A stretch of 9,345 bases of DNA from an uncultured Lachnospiraceae bacterium (GTDB lineage: Bacteria > Bacillota > Clostridia > Lachnospirales > Lachnospiraceae): assembly GCA_948665105.1 (NCBI GenBank), contig CAPNGW010000078.1, positions 1 to 9,345 on the forward strand. The letters are read 5' to 3'. Below are positions 1 through 5,949 of this stretch, piece after piece. Numbering within the stretch: the stretch's first letter is position 1; each line of letters starts with the position of its first letter. The notes beneath the pieces are model-generated. The model saw nothing but the letters and a program-made list of their open reading frames with translations, was not told the DNA's origin and made no database searches. The translations under genes and the position numbers were made by a program.

Positions 1-600
1 CTGCGCAGGGCAGGAACCCGCTCCGCCGCCTTTCTGCAAATTTTTACAAAAGAGCTGGATGCCTGCATGGATAAAGTGAAACAGAACATCCAGGAAGGAA
101 AGGATTTGGACGGTTCCATGCAGATTGCCCTGGCTCTGTACTACATCTATGACCTGTGCGGACCGGATTCCGGGAACCTTCAGATGGCGTACGGCTACCT
201 GCTGAAAGCACAGGAAAAAGGAAACGCCCTGGTCCGGATTTATCTTGAGCGTACCGCTTTCGCCCATATGGAGCATCCCCAGGCTTCTGCCCGGCTTATG
301 GATGCCAATAAAGACTACGCACCAAGACCGGAGCCAGATTCCCATCTCAACGGGGATGCAAATGAGGACAGCATCTATGAACCAGAAGCGGAAAAAAGCT
401 CCTTTTTTTCTGCCATCAACATGCCCTCTACAATCTATGGCCCATACAACCACACTTACCGTCGATTTTCTACCGGCACCCATTCTGCCGATTATATATG
501 TGATGAGGACAGCGACATGGTAACCATCCGGGACGAAGATATCTCTATGGGAGCCATGGGTTACAGCGCGAATACATCCTCAGGTTATTTTTACTGGTAG
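1..600 (+). CDS. Helical-repeat (Sel1/TPR-like) protein, 5' end outside the window
   Basis: The frame is open from position 1 through the ATG at 67 to the TAG at 598-600, so this is the 3' part of a longer gene and the ATG at 67 is probably internal. About 199 residues are visible. The stretch around SMQIALALYYIYDLCG and LQMAYGYLLKAQEKGNA has the small-residue and aromatic spacing of Sel1/TPR-like helical repeats, which usually act as protein-binding scaffolds. The last 100 residues are acidic, low in helix, rich in Ser/Tyr/Asp, and end in YFYW. No signal peptide, membrane span or catalytic motif is visible. The next gene starts 32 bases downstream on the same strand, so the two are probably co-transcribed and may work together. 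I do not recognise a named family; the Sel1-like call is by pattern only. Confidence 0.6.
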   Translation: MRRAGTRSAAFLQIFTKELDACMDKVKQNIQEGKDLDGSMQIALALYYIYDLCGPDSGNLQMAYGYLLKAQEKGNALVRIYLERTAFAHMEHPQASARLMDANKDYAPRPEPDSHLNGDANEDSIYEPEAEKSSFFSAINMPSTIYGPYNHTYRRFSTGTHSADYICDEDSDMVTIRDEDISMGAMGYSANTSSGYFYW

Positions 601-615
601 ATAACGCAATTTAGC

Positions 616-621
616 TGGAGG
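616..621 (+). promoter_or_regulatory. Ribosome binding site for the gene at 633
   Basis: The sequence TGGAGG lies 11 bases before the ATG at 633. It supports that start and separate translation from the upstream gene, which stops at 600. Confidence 0.6.
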
Positions 622-632
622 TACCTAACATT

Positions 633-1712
633 ATGAAGCAAATTATTTTCATTCTTTTTATTATCTTTGTCGTTTATATTTTCATGCAGCGAAGAAAAAA
701 TGCAAAAATACGTGCGGAGGAGACCGCAAAGCATATCCAAGCACACAAATCTACTCCCGAAGAGGATGCCGCAAACCAGGCCTTGAAACGCTACAGAGAC
801 AATCCCTGTGAAGAAACACGGAAAGCATTGGAAGCTGCCCTTGACGCGGACACAAATCACTGGCAGACGGATTTTATCCTTGCCTTACACTTTGACACCG
901 GCATTGACGGCTTCCCTCTTGACCGTGAATATGCGCAGACCTGGTATAAAAGAGCCCTTGCCAAAGCGAAAAGCTTCGGGAGCTCCCAATACATTCGGGA
1001 TTTAGAGAAATTTTTTACTTATTATGACAGGCCCTATGGAAATTACAAGGACTTGAACCCTGACGTAGAACAGGCACGCCGGATTCAGACCTGCCTGCTT
1101 CTATGTTCCAGTAGGCTCGGTATCATTTCCTGCCGTATACGAAGCAGCGCCGAAGGCTATATCCTGGATCACTCCAATGCAATCCGCATGATTCGGCAGC
1201 TGCCCTCCCATTCTCCTATGGTAATCCGGCTTCTTGAGGACTATCAAAAAGAGGCTCAGCTGGGAAATCACGGGGTTATGGAACCGGCAGAGCAAAATCA
1301 AAGATTCAATGCCTTTTTAAAGCTCCAGCCCGACCCTGGCCGGATGCAGGAGCCCTACACCGATTACCACTTCTTTCTCTTTGGTATGTTTGCCCTGATG
1401 AATGACCCCACCCCTTACTATGGTCGTCTGCGAAAATTATGGGAAGACGAACTGCAGACCTCCCTGGAAAAAGCATATGTCCAATATTTTCTCTGGGGCC
1501 TAAGCGGTGGAAGCTCAGAATGCATGTATATGCTCCTAAAGGAACGGGCTGCTGTTGAGAAAATCAAAAACTGGGACAAAACTGCTTCTGATTACAATTA
1601 CAATGATTTCTTTATGGAATATACCGGCAATGTGGGTTGGTCCGGGTATGCACAGAAAATGGCCGCAGAATTCTTCCCCGGCACAGACGAACACAACTGG
1701 ATTTTGGATTAA
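633..1712 (+). CDS. Membrane-anchored helical-repeat protein, function unknown
   Basis: This 359-residue protein opens with a very hydrophobic segment (about residues 4-18, IIFILFIIFVVYIFM) followed by a basic stretch (QRRKNAKIR). That suggests a single N-terminal membrane anchor with the bulk in the cytoplasm, by the positive-inside rule. Residues 45-130 and 195-310 are rich in paired amphipathic helices (for example EYAQTWYKRALAKAKSFGSS, a Sel1-like pattern). The rest, with many Tyr and Trp, matches no family I know. It lies 32 bases after another helical-repeat gene and probably shares its operon. No enzyme motif is seen. After the stop an alternative frame stays open to 1902, so the C-terminus may have been longer in relatives. 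The gene is confident from length, ribosome binding site and codon pattern; its function is not. Confidence 0.75.
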   Translation: MKQIIFILFIIFVVYIFMQRRKNAKIRAEETAKHIQAHKSTPEEDAANQALKRYRDNPCEETRKALEAALDADTNHWQTDFILALHFDTGIDGFPLDREYAQTWYKRALAKAKSFGSSQYIRDLEKFFTYYDRPYGNYKDLNPDVEQARRIQTCLLLCSSRLGIISCRIRSSAEGYILDHSNAIRMIRQLPSHSPMVIRLLEDYQKEAQLGNHGVMEPAEQNQRFNAFLKLQPDPGRMQEPYTDYHFFLFGMFALMNDPTPYYGRLRKLWEDELQTSLEKAYVQYFLWGLSGGSSECMYMLLKERAAVEKIKNWDKTASDYNYNDFFMEYTGNVGWSGYAQKMAAEFFPGTDEHNWILD

Positions 1713-1902
1713 AGACAGAGTTAAAGCTTCTTATAATTCTGTGTGGGATACCGCTGGCTTTTCCCCTTATGCAAAGCAGACTTCTGAGGGGACTACCGGA
1801 ACCAATTCACCATGGGAGAATAAGGATGCTGCATTACAGGAACATATTGAATATTTGGAGCATCATACAAGATATACAGAAACGCTGCCTGTGGTTGAAT
1901 GA
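1713..1902 (+). pseudogene. Possible coding remnant after the 359-residue gene
   Basis: A reading frame in a different phase from the preceding gene continues without stop to a TGA at 1900-1902. It reads as a plausible protein tail (ASYNSVWDTAGFSPYAKQ early on, EHIEYLEHHTRY near the end) with sensible codon choice. Within this stretch the frame has no ATG and no ribosome binding site. It could be the original C-terminus of the upstream gene lost by a frameshift near 1700, a decayed neighbour, or chance. I have no homology to support it. Confidence 0.25.
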
Positions 1903-1919
1903 TTTAGATGGAAAAATTT

Positions 1920-1995
1920 GAGGGCGTTGCAAAATAGGTGCGTAATCACCTATGGATATCGCCATCATCTGTTTGGATGATTTTGCAACACCCTC
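1920..1995. repeat. 76-base inverted-repeat element, likely bidirectional terminator or MITE-like
   Basis: The outer arms 1920-1935 (GAGGGCGTTGCAAAAT) and 1980-1995 are inverted copies with one mismatch in 16. Inside are two small hairpins: AGGTG/CACCT at 1936-1951 and ATCATC/GATGAT at 1964-1981. On the minus strand the stem begins 10 bases after the lipoprotein stop and is followed by AAATTTTT. On the plus strand it is followed by ATCAAAGTTTTT. It could therefore end transcription from both convergent sides. Its end motif recurs in the element behind rpoC (6416-6514), which suggests a dispersed family, perhaps derived from insertion-sequence ends. Confidence 0.6.
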
Positions 1996-2005
1996 ATCAA
2001 AGTTT

Positions 2006-2965
2006 TTAAGGATTTAATGTAATTGTCTCATTTGCAAAATCATCGCCAGTCCAATCGTCCCCATTATAGGCTCTGAATTTGAATTCAATTTCTTCAATAT
2101 CTGTGATGCCGTTTTCCTCCAAGGTATCATCAGACCAGGACATAGAACTAAATGCACATTTCCCGGCAGAAACGGATGCTGCGTAAAAAGGATCTGCCAT
2201 AAATCCATTCACAGCGGCTTCGTCTGCACTAAACATGATGTTCTTGTCGGTTTTGTTCAGCAAAAACAGATTGACGGTATAACCCCAAATCTCATCATCT
2301 GCGTAGCCCGTCACAATAGCTGTAACATATTCATTGTCGATTATGACATTATCGGATGCCTGGGCTTCTCTGACAAAGCTAACCGCTTTATCTTCGCCAT
2401 AAGGATAGACATGGATTGTTTCTTTTGCAACATTATCAGCAGACCAATCATTGCTGTCATAAACACGGAAAGTTAACTCAATATCTGTATAGTCACCAAC
2501 GCCATTCTCCAAAAGTACATCATTAGAAAAACTGATTTCTTCGTTGGCTGTTTTACCAGCGGCAACTTCTGTTGCAAAGAAAGGGTCACTCTGAACGCCG
2601 TTGACAGCAGCGCTTTCAACAGAAAACATATATGTTTTCTCTCCCGATTTGTTCTCAAGCTGTGCCTTCAGCGTGAATCCCCACATGTTGTCGGGGTCAA
2701 TTTCGGTAATCTTAATCGCACATTCATCATTGTCAACAGCCACAACTTCCGTAAAGGTGATTTCATTTTTTTCGGTTTCGTCTGTATCGCTGGTGCCCTC
2801 ACTCTGCGAAGGATTTGTTTCGGTTTCGTCTGTATCGTTGGTGTCTTCCCTCTGGGAAGAGTTCGTTTCATCGTTATTGCCTGGTGTTGTTTTTGTTTCT
2901 CCGCCACAGGCTGCCAGTGAAATCAGCAGCGTAAGGGCGAGAAATAGTGCTGCGAGTCTTTTCAT
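2006..2965 (-). CDS. Secreted lipoprotein with two tandem copies of an unrecognised domain
   Basis: I chose the ATG at 2965 (319 residues). The frame also offers a GTG at 2995 and an ATG at 2974, but AAAGGCGG is well spaced only for 2965, and that start gives a clean lipoprotein signal peptide (MKRLAALFLALTLLISLAAC) with lipobox LAAC and lipid-carrying Cys20. Residues 21-68 are an acidic Ser/Thr linker containing two 16-residue repeats, seen in DNA as a 48-base period starting near 2771 and 2819. Two domains of about 115 residues follow (roughly 70-188 and 196-318). They share the landmarks WGFTL/WGYTV, ENK/LNK, MFS, AAVNG, DPF, AGK, EENG and DW. The protein should sit on the outer face of the membrane. 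The role is unknown; a binding or cell-envelope role is only inference. The membrane-anchored repeat protein lies upstream on the same strand, 128 bases away. Confidence 0.88.
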   Translation of the reverse strand: MKRLAALFLALTLLISLAACGGETKTTPGNNDETNSSQREDTNDTDETETNPSQSEGTSDTDETEKNEITFTEVVAVDNDECAIKITEIDPDNMWGFTLKAQLENKSGEKTYMFSVESAAVNGVQSDPFFATEVAAGKTANEEISFSNDVLLENGVGDYTDIELTFRVYDSNDWSADNVAKETIHVYPYGEDKAVSFVREAQASDNVIIDNEYVTAIVTGYADDEIWGYTVNLFLLNKTDKNIMFSADEAAVNGFMADPFYAASVSAGKCAFSSMSWSDDTLEENGITDIEEIEFKFRAYNGDDWTGDDFANETITLNP

Positions 2966-2976
2966 ATGTATCATCC

Positions 2977-2993
2977 GCCTTTCTGCGAAAGGC
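2977..2993 (-). promoter_or_regulatory. Hairpin covering the lipoprotein ribosome binding site
   Basis: On the minus strand GCCTTT-CGCAG-AAAGGC can form a perfect 6-base-pair stem. Its 3' side is part of the ribosome binding site AAAGGCGG of the lipoprotein gene. Folding would hide that site, so it may tune translation. The structure is visible in the sequence; regulation is inference. Confidence 0.35.
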
Positions 2994-3053
2994 ACCGTTG
3001 GGGTCGTGAAGCACTTTAAACTTCTTCCTTTCGCTCTTTTTATGTGAACTGAG

Positions 3054-3082
3054 AGTATTCTCCTCTATGATAGATATAGCAA
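3054..3082 (-). promoter_or_regulatory. Weak sigma-A promoter candidate for the lipoprotein gene
   Basis: On the minus strand TTGCTA (3077-3082) and AATACT (3054-3059) are 17 bases apart, each matching 4 of 6 consensus positions. This would give a leader of about 80 bases containing the hairpin at the ribosome binding site. Readthrough from the gene upstream is an alternative, as I see no clear terminator between the two. Confidence 0.3.
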
Positions 3083-3093
3083 ACAGATTGCGT

Positions 3094-3816
3094 CTACTCC
3101 AGATTGCTTACTGCGTAGTCTGCCTCCTCCGCTGTAAACTTCCCGCCGTATTCTGACATCAGTTGGTCCCGGATTCTCTCCGGCGACATATTCATGGTTT
3201 TTTGGTAGCTTTTTGCTTTTTCCAGCGCATTGGCATTCCAGTCTGCCTCAACATTGTCCACTGCATACTGGGCCTCATCCGGTGTAAATTTTTCTGCATG
3301 TTCTGACACAAGCTGGTCGTAAATTCCTGCCTTGGACATATGCATAGTCTTGCTATAACTCTCTGCTTTCTTAAGGGCATTGGCATTCCAGTCTGCCTCA
3401 ACATTGTCTACTGCATACTGAGCCGCCTCCGGCGAAAATTTTTCTGCATACTCCGACACAAGCTGGTCGTAAATTCCTGCCTTGGACATATGCATAGTCC
3501 TGCTATAACTCTCCGCTTTCTTAAGGGCTGAAATATACTCTGTAGGCACATCTGCATTTTCCTGCTCTGCATCTGCTTCTTTCTCTGTATCCGCATTGTC
3601 TGCATCTTCTTTGTCTGCGCTCGCATTATCTAAATCTTCGCCATTCACATCATCTTCATTATCTTCATTATCTTCCTTCTTCTCGCTGTTCTCCTCTCTC
3701 GTCTGATTCTCGGAATGGTCTGTTCCCCCGCCTGCCGCAGCTCCGATTCCGATAATCACCACAGCGATAATTACCCAGAACCACCATTTTTTGTAAATTG
3801 GTTTTTTCATTTTCAT
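3094..3816 (-). CDS. Membrane-anchored protein with three Ltp-type repeats (superinfection-exclusion family)
   Basis: The 240-residue product has a basic N-terminus, one membrane helix (about residues 11-28, WWFWVIIAVVIIGIG), a highly acidic Asp/Glu/Asn linker (about 33-92), and three tandem repeats of about 50 residues (97-146, 147-196, 197-240). Each repeat reads like AxSYSxTMHMSKAGIYDQL...YAEKFxPxxAQYAVDN. This matches the host cell surface-exposed lipoprotein (Ltp) repeat, PF07553. In Streptococcus thermophilus phage TP-J34, Ltp is a lipoprotein with two such helix-turn-helix-like repeats that blocks DNA injection by incoming phage. Here a transmembrane anchor replaces the lipobox, and the repeats should face outside. 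The start at 3816 follows AAGGAG at 4-base spacing; the ATG at 3810 is an alternative. An exclusion role here is inference, since related repeats also occur in non-phage surface proteins. Confidence 0.85.
   Translation of the reverse strand: MKMKKPIYKKWWFWVIIAVVIIGIGAAAGGGTDHSENQTREENSEKKEDNEDNEDDVNGEDLDNASADKEDADNADTEKEADAEQENADVPTEYISALKKAESYSRTMHMSKAGIYDQLVSEYAEKFSPEAAQYAVDNVEADWNANALKKAESYSKTMHMSKAGIYDQLVSEHAEKFTPDEAQYAVDNVEADWNANALEKAKSYQKTMNMSPERIRDQLMSEYGGKFTAEEADYAVSNLE
3097..3528 (-). repeat. Three tandem 150-base coding repeats (third is 132 bases)
   Basis: The units are 3379-3528, 3229-3378 and 3097-3228, in gene order 1 to 3. Units 1 and 2 differ at about 11 of 150 positions by eye, most of them changing few residues. 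Unit 3 is clearly more diverged. This points to a recent duplication or gene conversion of the Ltp repeat. Confidence 0.85.
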
Positions 3817-3842
3817 TTTTCTCCTTGGTCTTTTTTGTATTC

Positions 3843-3871
3843 AGTATAGCATTTTTATTGCCTGAAAGCAA
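3843..3871 (-). promoter_or_regulatory. Sigma-A promoter of the Ltp-like gene
   Basis: On the minus strand TTGCTT (3866-3871) and TATACT (3843-3848) are exactly 17 bases apart, and a TG one base before the -10 makes it an extended -10 promoter. Transcription should start near 3836, giving a leader of roughly 20 bases that contains AAGGAG. Confidence 0.65.
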
Positions 3872-3883
3872 CTAATAGTTACT
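3867..3883. promoter_or_regulatory. Candidate operator overlapping the Ltp-gene -35 box
   Basis: A 17-base near-perfect palindrome (AGCAACTA A TAGTTACT, 7 of 8 paired positions) overlaps the -35 element of the Ltp-like gene. A repressor bound here would block the promoter. The divergent XRE protein is the obvious candidate to bind, but that is inference. Confidence 0.4.
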
Positions 3884-3936
3884 TTTTTCACATCCTATAG
3901 TTTGTTAATTTTTTCCTGTCAAATGGTTAAAATATA

Positions 3937-3959
3937 TGTAACACCATTTACAGTTGTAA
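3937..3959. promoter_or_regulatory. Candidate operator upstream of the XRE gene
   Basis: Three alternating half-sites TGTAA (3937-3941), TTACA (3948-3952) and TGTAA (3955-3959) form two overlapping inverted repeats immediately before the ribosome binding site of the XRE gene. This arrangement fits autoregulation by a dimeric HTH protein. I could not place a convincing promoter for this gene; the AT-rich stretch 3902-3938 is the likely region. Confidence 0.4.
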
Positions 3960-3974
3960 AAAACTGGAGGAGCT

Positions 3975-4295
3975 ATGAATCAGACTTTATTAGGAAAAAG
4001 AATCCGCCAAGAGCGTAAAAAATCAAATCTGACCCAGGAGCAGCTGGCTGAACTTATCAATGTTTCCGCCACCTATATAGGATTTATCGAACGTGGAGAA
4101 CGCACACTATCCCTCTCTACGCTGGTTCATATCGCCAACGTTCTTGGCGTGTCCGTTGATTATCTCCTCTGCGATTCTGTCACCCCAGAGGCCTCTTCTC
4201 AGGAATTGCTGCTTCTCAAGCTTTTTTCCTCTGCTACTCCAAAAGAGAGAGAAACTATTCTTGAGCTGGTAAAAGTTTTACTGAGGCACCCCTGA
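3975..4295 (+). CDS. XRE-family HTH transcriptional regulator
   Basis: This 106-residue protein has a full Cro/C1-type helix-turn-helix domain at residues 8-63 (IRQERKKSNLTQEQLAELINVS, then YIGFIERGERTLSLSTLVHIANVLGVSVDYLL). A short C-terminal helix (about 75-103, leucine rich) probably serves for dimerisation. It has the size and layout of SinR-like or phage-type repressors. The start at 3975 is set by GGAGG at 3966-3970, four bases before the ATG. It is divergent from the Ltp-like gene with 158 bases between them. Candidate operators lie at both promoters, so it probably controls itself and that gene. It converges with the kinase gene, 118 bases away. The DNA-binding role is well supported; the targets are inferred. 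Confidence 0.9.
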   Translation: MNQTLLGKRIRQERKKSNLTQEQLAELINVSATYIGFIERGERTLSLSTLVHIANVLGVSVDYLLCDSVTPEASSQELLLLKLFSSATPKERETILELVKVLLRHP

Positions 4296-4325
4296 TTTCC
4301 CCGAAAGGCAGTTTCCCATATGTAA

Positions 4326-4342
4326 AAATGCTCTGTGCATTT
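4326..4342 (+). terminator. Weak terminator candidate after the XRE gene
   Basis: AAATGC-TCTGT-GCATTT can form a 6-base-pair stem 30 bases after the XRE stop, followed by an AT-rich stretch rather than a clear T-run. It is low in GC and therefore weak. Confidence 0.3.
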
Positions 4343-4413
4343 ATTATAATAGAACGTCCTTTTTTATTGGTATGCCAGCAGCACACATTTTCTGTAATTC
4401 ATTAGACAATCTG

Positions 4414-5580
4414 TCACGTCGGCGGTGTCCATCCCAGCATGGTATATTTGACGTAATTTTCCAAAAGCGCACCAAAATAAAGCGTAAAGAGACACAATAC
4501 CACACGCAAAGAAATTTTCCACTCTGGCGGAAGCTTTCGAATAATGGGCATTTTTCGATCCCATCGGCACAGGTTAGTGCCAATAATCAATGTCAGCCAT
4601 ATATAAACAGTCAGCGCAATCAGTTCCAGAACAACCGCAAGAGGTCCACCGACGGCAACCTCGGAAATATTTATTCCGGTTCCCAGTAAAAGGAATACAT
4701 ATCCCACACAGGCCAATATCTTTTTCCAGGTCACTCCTGTCCGAAATCCCGGAACCCATGTGGCATCCACCGGCTGCTCCTTCCTTCCACTCCAGCCCTG
4801 TCCGTTCCCATTCTGTGCTGGCCAGCTCCGGCTTTGGGGAGCTTTTCCTCCAGCCGATACCCACAGCTGGGTTTTCAATGCCTGTATCGACAGGAACCTG
4901 TTTCCCGGATCTATCTGTGTACACTTCGTAATAATATATCTCATGTTTTCATCAGAGGGCAATTCCTCATCCGGCATTTTTCCGGTGAGCATATTGCACA
5001 GAAGAACCCCCACAGCATAAATGTCAGCCCGCACATCCGTCTGGCGAAATCCGAACTGTTCCGGAGAGGCATAGCCTGCTGTTCCCAAAATCACCGTATC
5101 CTTAGACTGGTTATTTTTCTCAAAACGCGCAATGCCAAAATCCAGAAGCTTCACCACGCCATCCACGGAAATCAGGATATTTTCAGGCTTGATATCCCGG
5201 TGAATCATATGATACTTATGTATTTCCTCCAGTCCGTCCAATATATGAAAAATCCAGTGTATCGCCTGTGCCATCGGAAGCCTGCCTCTGGCATCCAGCT
5301 CCTGACGCAAGGTCCTGCCGCTGACATAATCCTCCAGCACCAGGCACTTTTCCTGGCCCAAGCAGACCTGATGCACACACACCAGATTGGGATGATGAAT
5401 GCTCTGTAATTGCTGGTAAACTCCACCCTGGGCCAGGGGAACCTCTTTCTTTACAAATATTCTTCCATCAGTCTTACGCTGCACAAGGATGGTTCTGTAT
5501 TGTTCCGAGTCATTCAGCTGTACCAGCTCCCGGTAGACATCCTGAATATATTTCTGATAAATTTGATTTTGAGTTTCCAT
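4414..5580 (-). CDS. Hanks-type Ser/Thr protein kinase with C-terminal membrane helices
   Basis: This 388-residue protein has a kinase domain at about residues 28-240: the ATP-binding lysine in FVKKEV (44/45), the catalytic loop HRDIKPEN (127-134, Asp129), the metal-binding DFG (147-149), the activation-segment end GTAGYASPEQ (166-175), DIYAVGVLL (186-194) and the late arginine in NRF (Arg228). A clear GxGxxG loop is not visible, and the helix-C glutamate position before HHPNLV seems to be Val/Tyr. A Gly/Ser/Gln-rich linker (about 243-275) leads to three hydrophobic segments (about 287-305, 308-334, 356-377). The kinase domain is therefore probably cytoplasmic and tethered at its C-terminus, with no PASTA domain. 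The start at 5580 follows AAGGAG at 4-base spacing. It is divergent from an HTH gene across a palindromic region; phosphorylation of that HTH protein is a hypothesis. Confidence 0.93.
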   Translation of the reverse strand: METQNQIYQKYIQDVYRELVQLNDSEQYRTILVQRKTDGRIFVKKEVPLAQGGVYQQLQSIHHPNLVCVHQVCLGQEKCLVLEDYVSGRTLRQELDARGRLPMAQAIHWIFHILDGLEEIHKYHMIHRDIKPENILISVDGVVKLLDFGIARFEKNNQSKDTVILGTAGYASPEQFGFRQTDVRADIYAVGVLLCNMLTGKMPDEELPSDENMRYIITKCTQIDPGNRFLSIQALKTQLWVSAGGKAPQSRSWPAQNGNGQGWSGRKEQPVDATWVPGFRTGVTWKKILACVGYVFLLLGTGINISEVAVGGPLAVVLELIALTVYIWLTLIIGTNLCRWDRKMPIIRKLPPEWKISLRVVLCLFTLYFGALLENYVKYTMLGWTPPT

Positions 5581-5607
5581 ATTTCTCCTTGCTTTCTCTT
5601 ACATTCT

Positions 5608-5635
5608 CTTTTATCATTATGATGTTGAGGTCAAA
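5608..5635 (-). promoter_or_regulatory. Tentative kinase promoter in the left palindrome arm
   Basis: On the minus strand TTTGAC (5630-5635) and TAAAAG (5608-5613) are 16 bases apart. The same sequence block is mirrored at the right arm in front of the HTH gene. The match to consensus is only moderate. Confidence 0.3.
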
Positions 5636-5940
5636 AGGGGCTTTTCAAGACTGATATCTGCAAATTGCACAAATTGTATTCTGATTTGTGACTGTGGAGA
5701 AGCTTAGAGCGTCTTAATGTTCTGCGCACAACCAGCAATTTGGCGGCATGGATGCCGACAAAAGCCCGTTTTGCGCCATGGACGGCGCATAGAGGGCGGT
5801 TGTGTCCGCATACCTTGCCTCTTCCCAAAACATTTAGAGGCTCTTAGCCTCGGAACCTGGAACAGAAGAAGAATACAATTTATGCAATTTGCCAGACACA
5901 ATCTGCAAAAGCCCCTTTCGACCCCAACATCATCATTATA
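5612..5940. repeat. 329-base imperfect palindrome filling the kinase/HTH intergenic region
   Basis: Arms 5612-5681 and 5871-5940 are inverted copies, about 56 of 70 positions matching without gaps. The best blocks are GATGTTG-GGTC-AAAGGGGCTTTT and GCAAATTGCAYAAATTGTATTC. Weaker symmetry continues inward (AGCTTAGAGC near 5701 against GAGGCTCTTAGCC near 5836; CACAACC at 5727-5733 against GGTTGTG at 5798-5804). The core has tight hairpins, CGGCAT/ATGCCG near 5743-5757 and TGCGCC/GGCGCA near 5772-5789. I see no convincing gene inside. It could be a MITE-like insertion, a structured RNA, or a symmetric control region for the two divergent genes. Confidence 0.7.
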
Positions 5941-5942
5941 TA
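5917..5942 (+). promoter_or_regulatory. Tentative promoter of the HTH gene at the right palindrome arm
   Basis: TTCGAC (5917-5922) is followed by TATATA at 5937-5942 or TATAAA at 5939-5944 (spacing 14 or 16). Transcription would start about 5949-5951, at the first ATG, so the message would be leaderless or would use the ATG at 5980. Confidence 0.35.
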
Positions 5943-5949
5943 AAAAACC

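Noticed and set aside
67..600. ATG at 67 as the true start of the first gene
   Set aside because: The frame stays open to position 1 with protein-like sequence, and no ribosome binding site precedes 67, so the gene most likely begins outside the window.
2965..2995. GTG start at 2995 for the lipoprotein
   Set aside because: It adds MPFAERR before the signal peptide and lies inside the hairpin at the ribosome binding site. The ATG at 2965 has correct spacing and gives a normal lipoprotein leader.
2601..3047. 148-residue plus-strand frame with hydrophobic, Ser/Val-rich sequence
   Set aside because: It is antisense to the lipoprotein's acidic Ser/Thr linker and signal peptide, whose complement naturally reads as SVSSVSLV-like sequence.
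3229..3528. Regularly spaced repeats that might suggest a CRISPR array
   Set aside because: The whole 150-base unit is repeated with no variable spacers, and it translates into Ltp protein repeats.
4834..5409. 191-residue plus-strand frame
   Set aside because: It is antisense to the kinase domain, which has all catalytic motifs on the minus strand.
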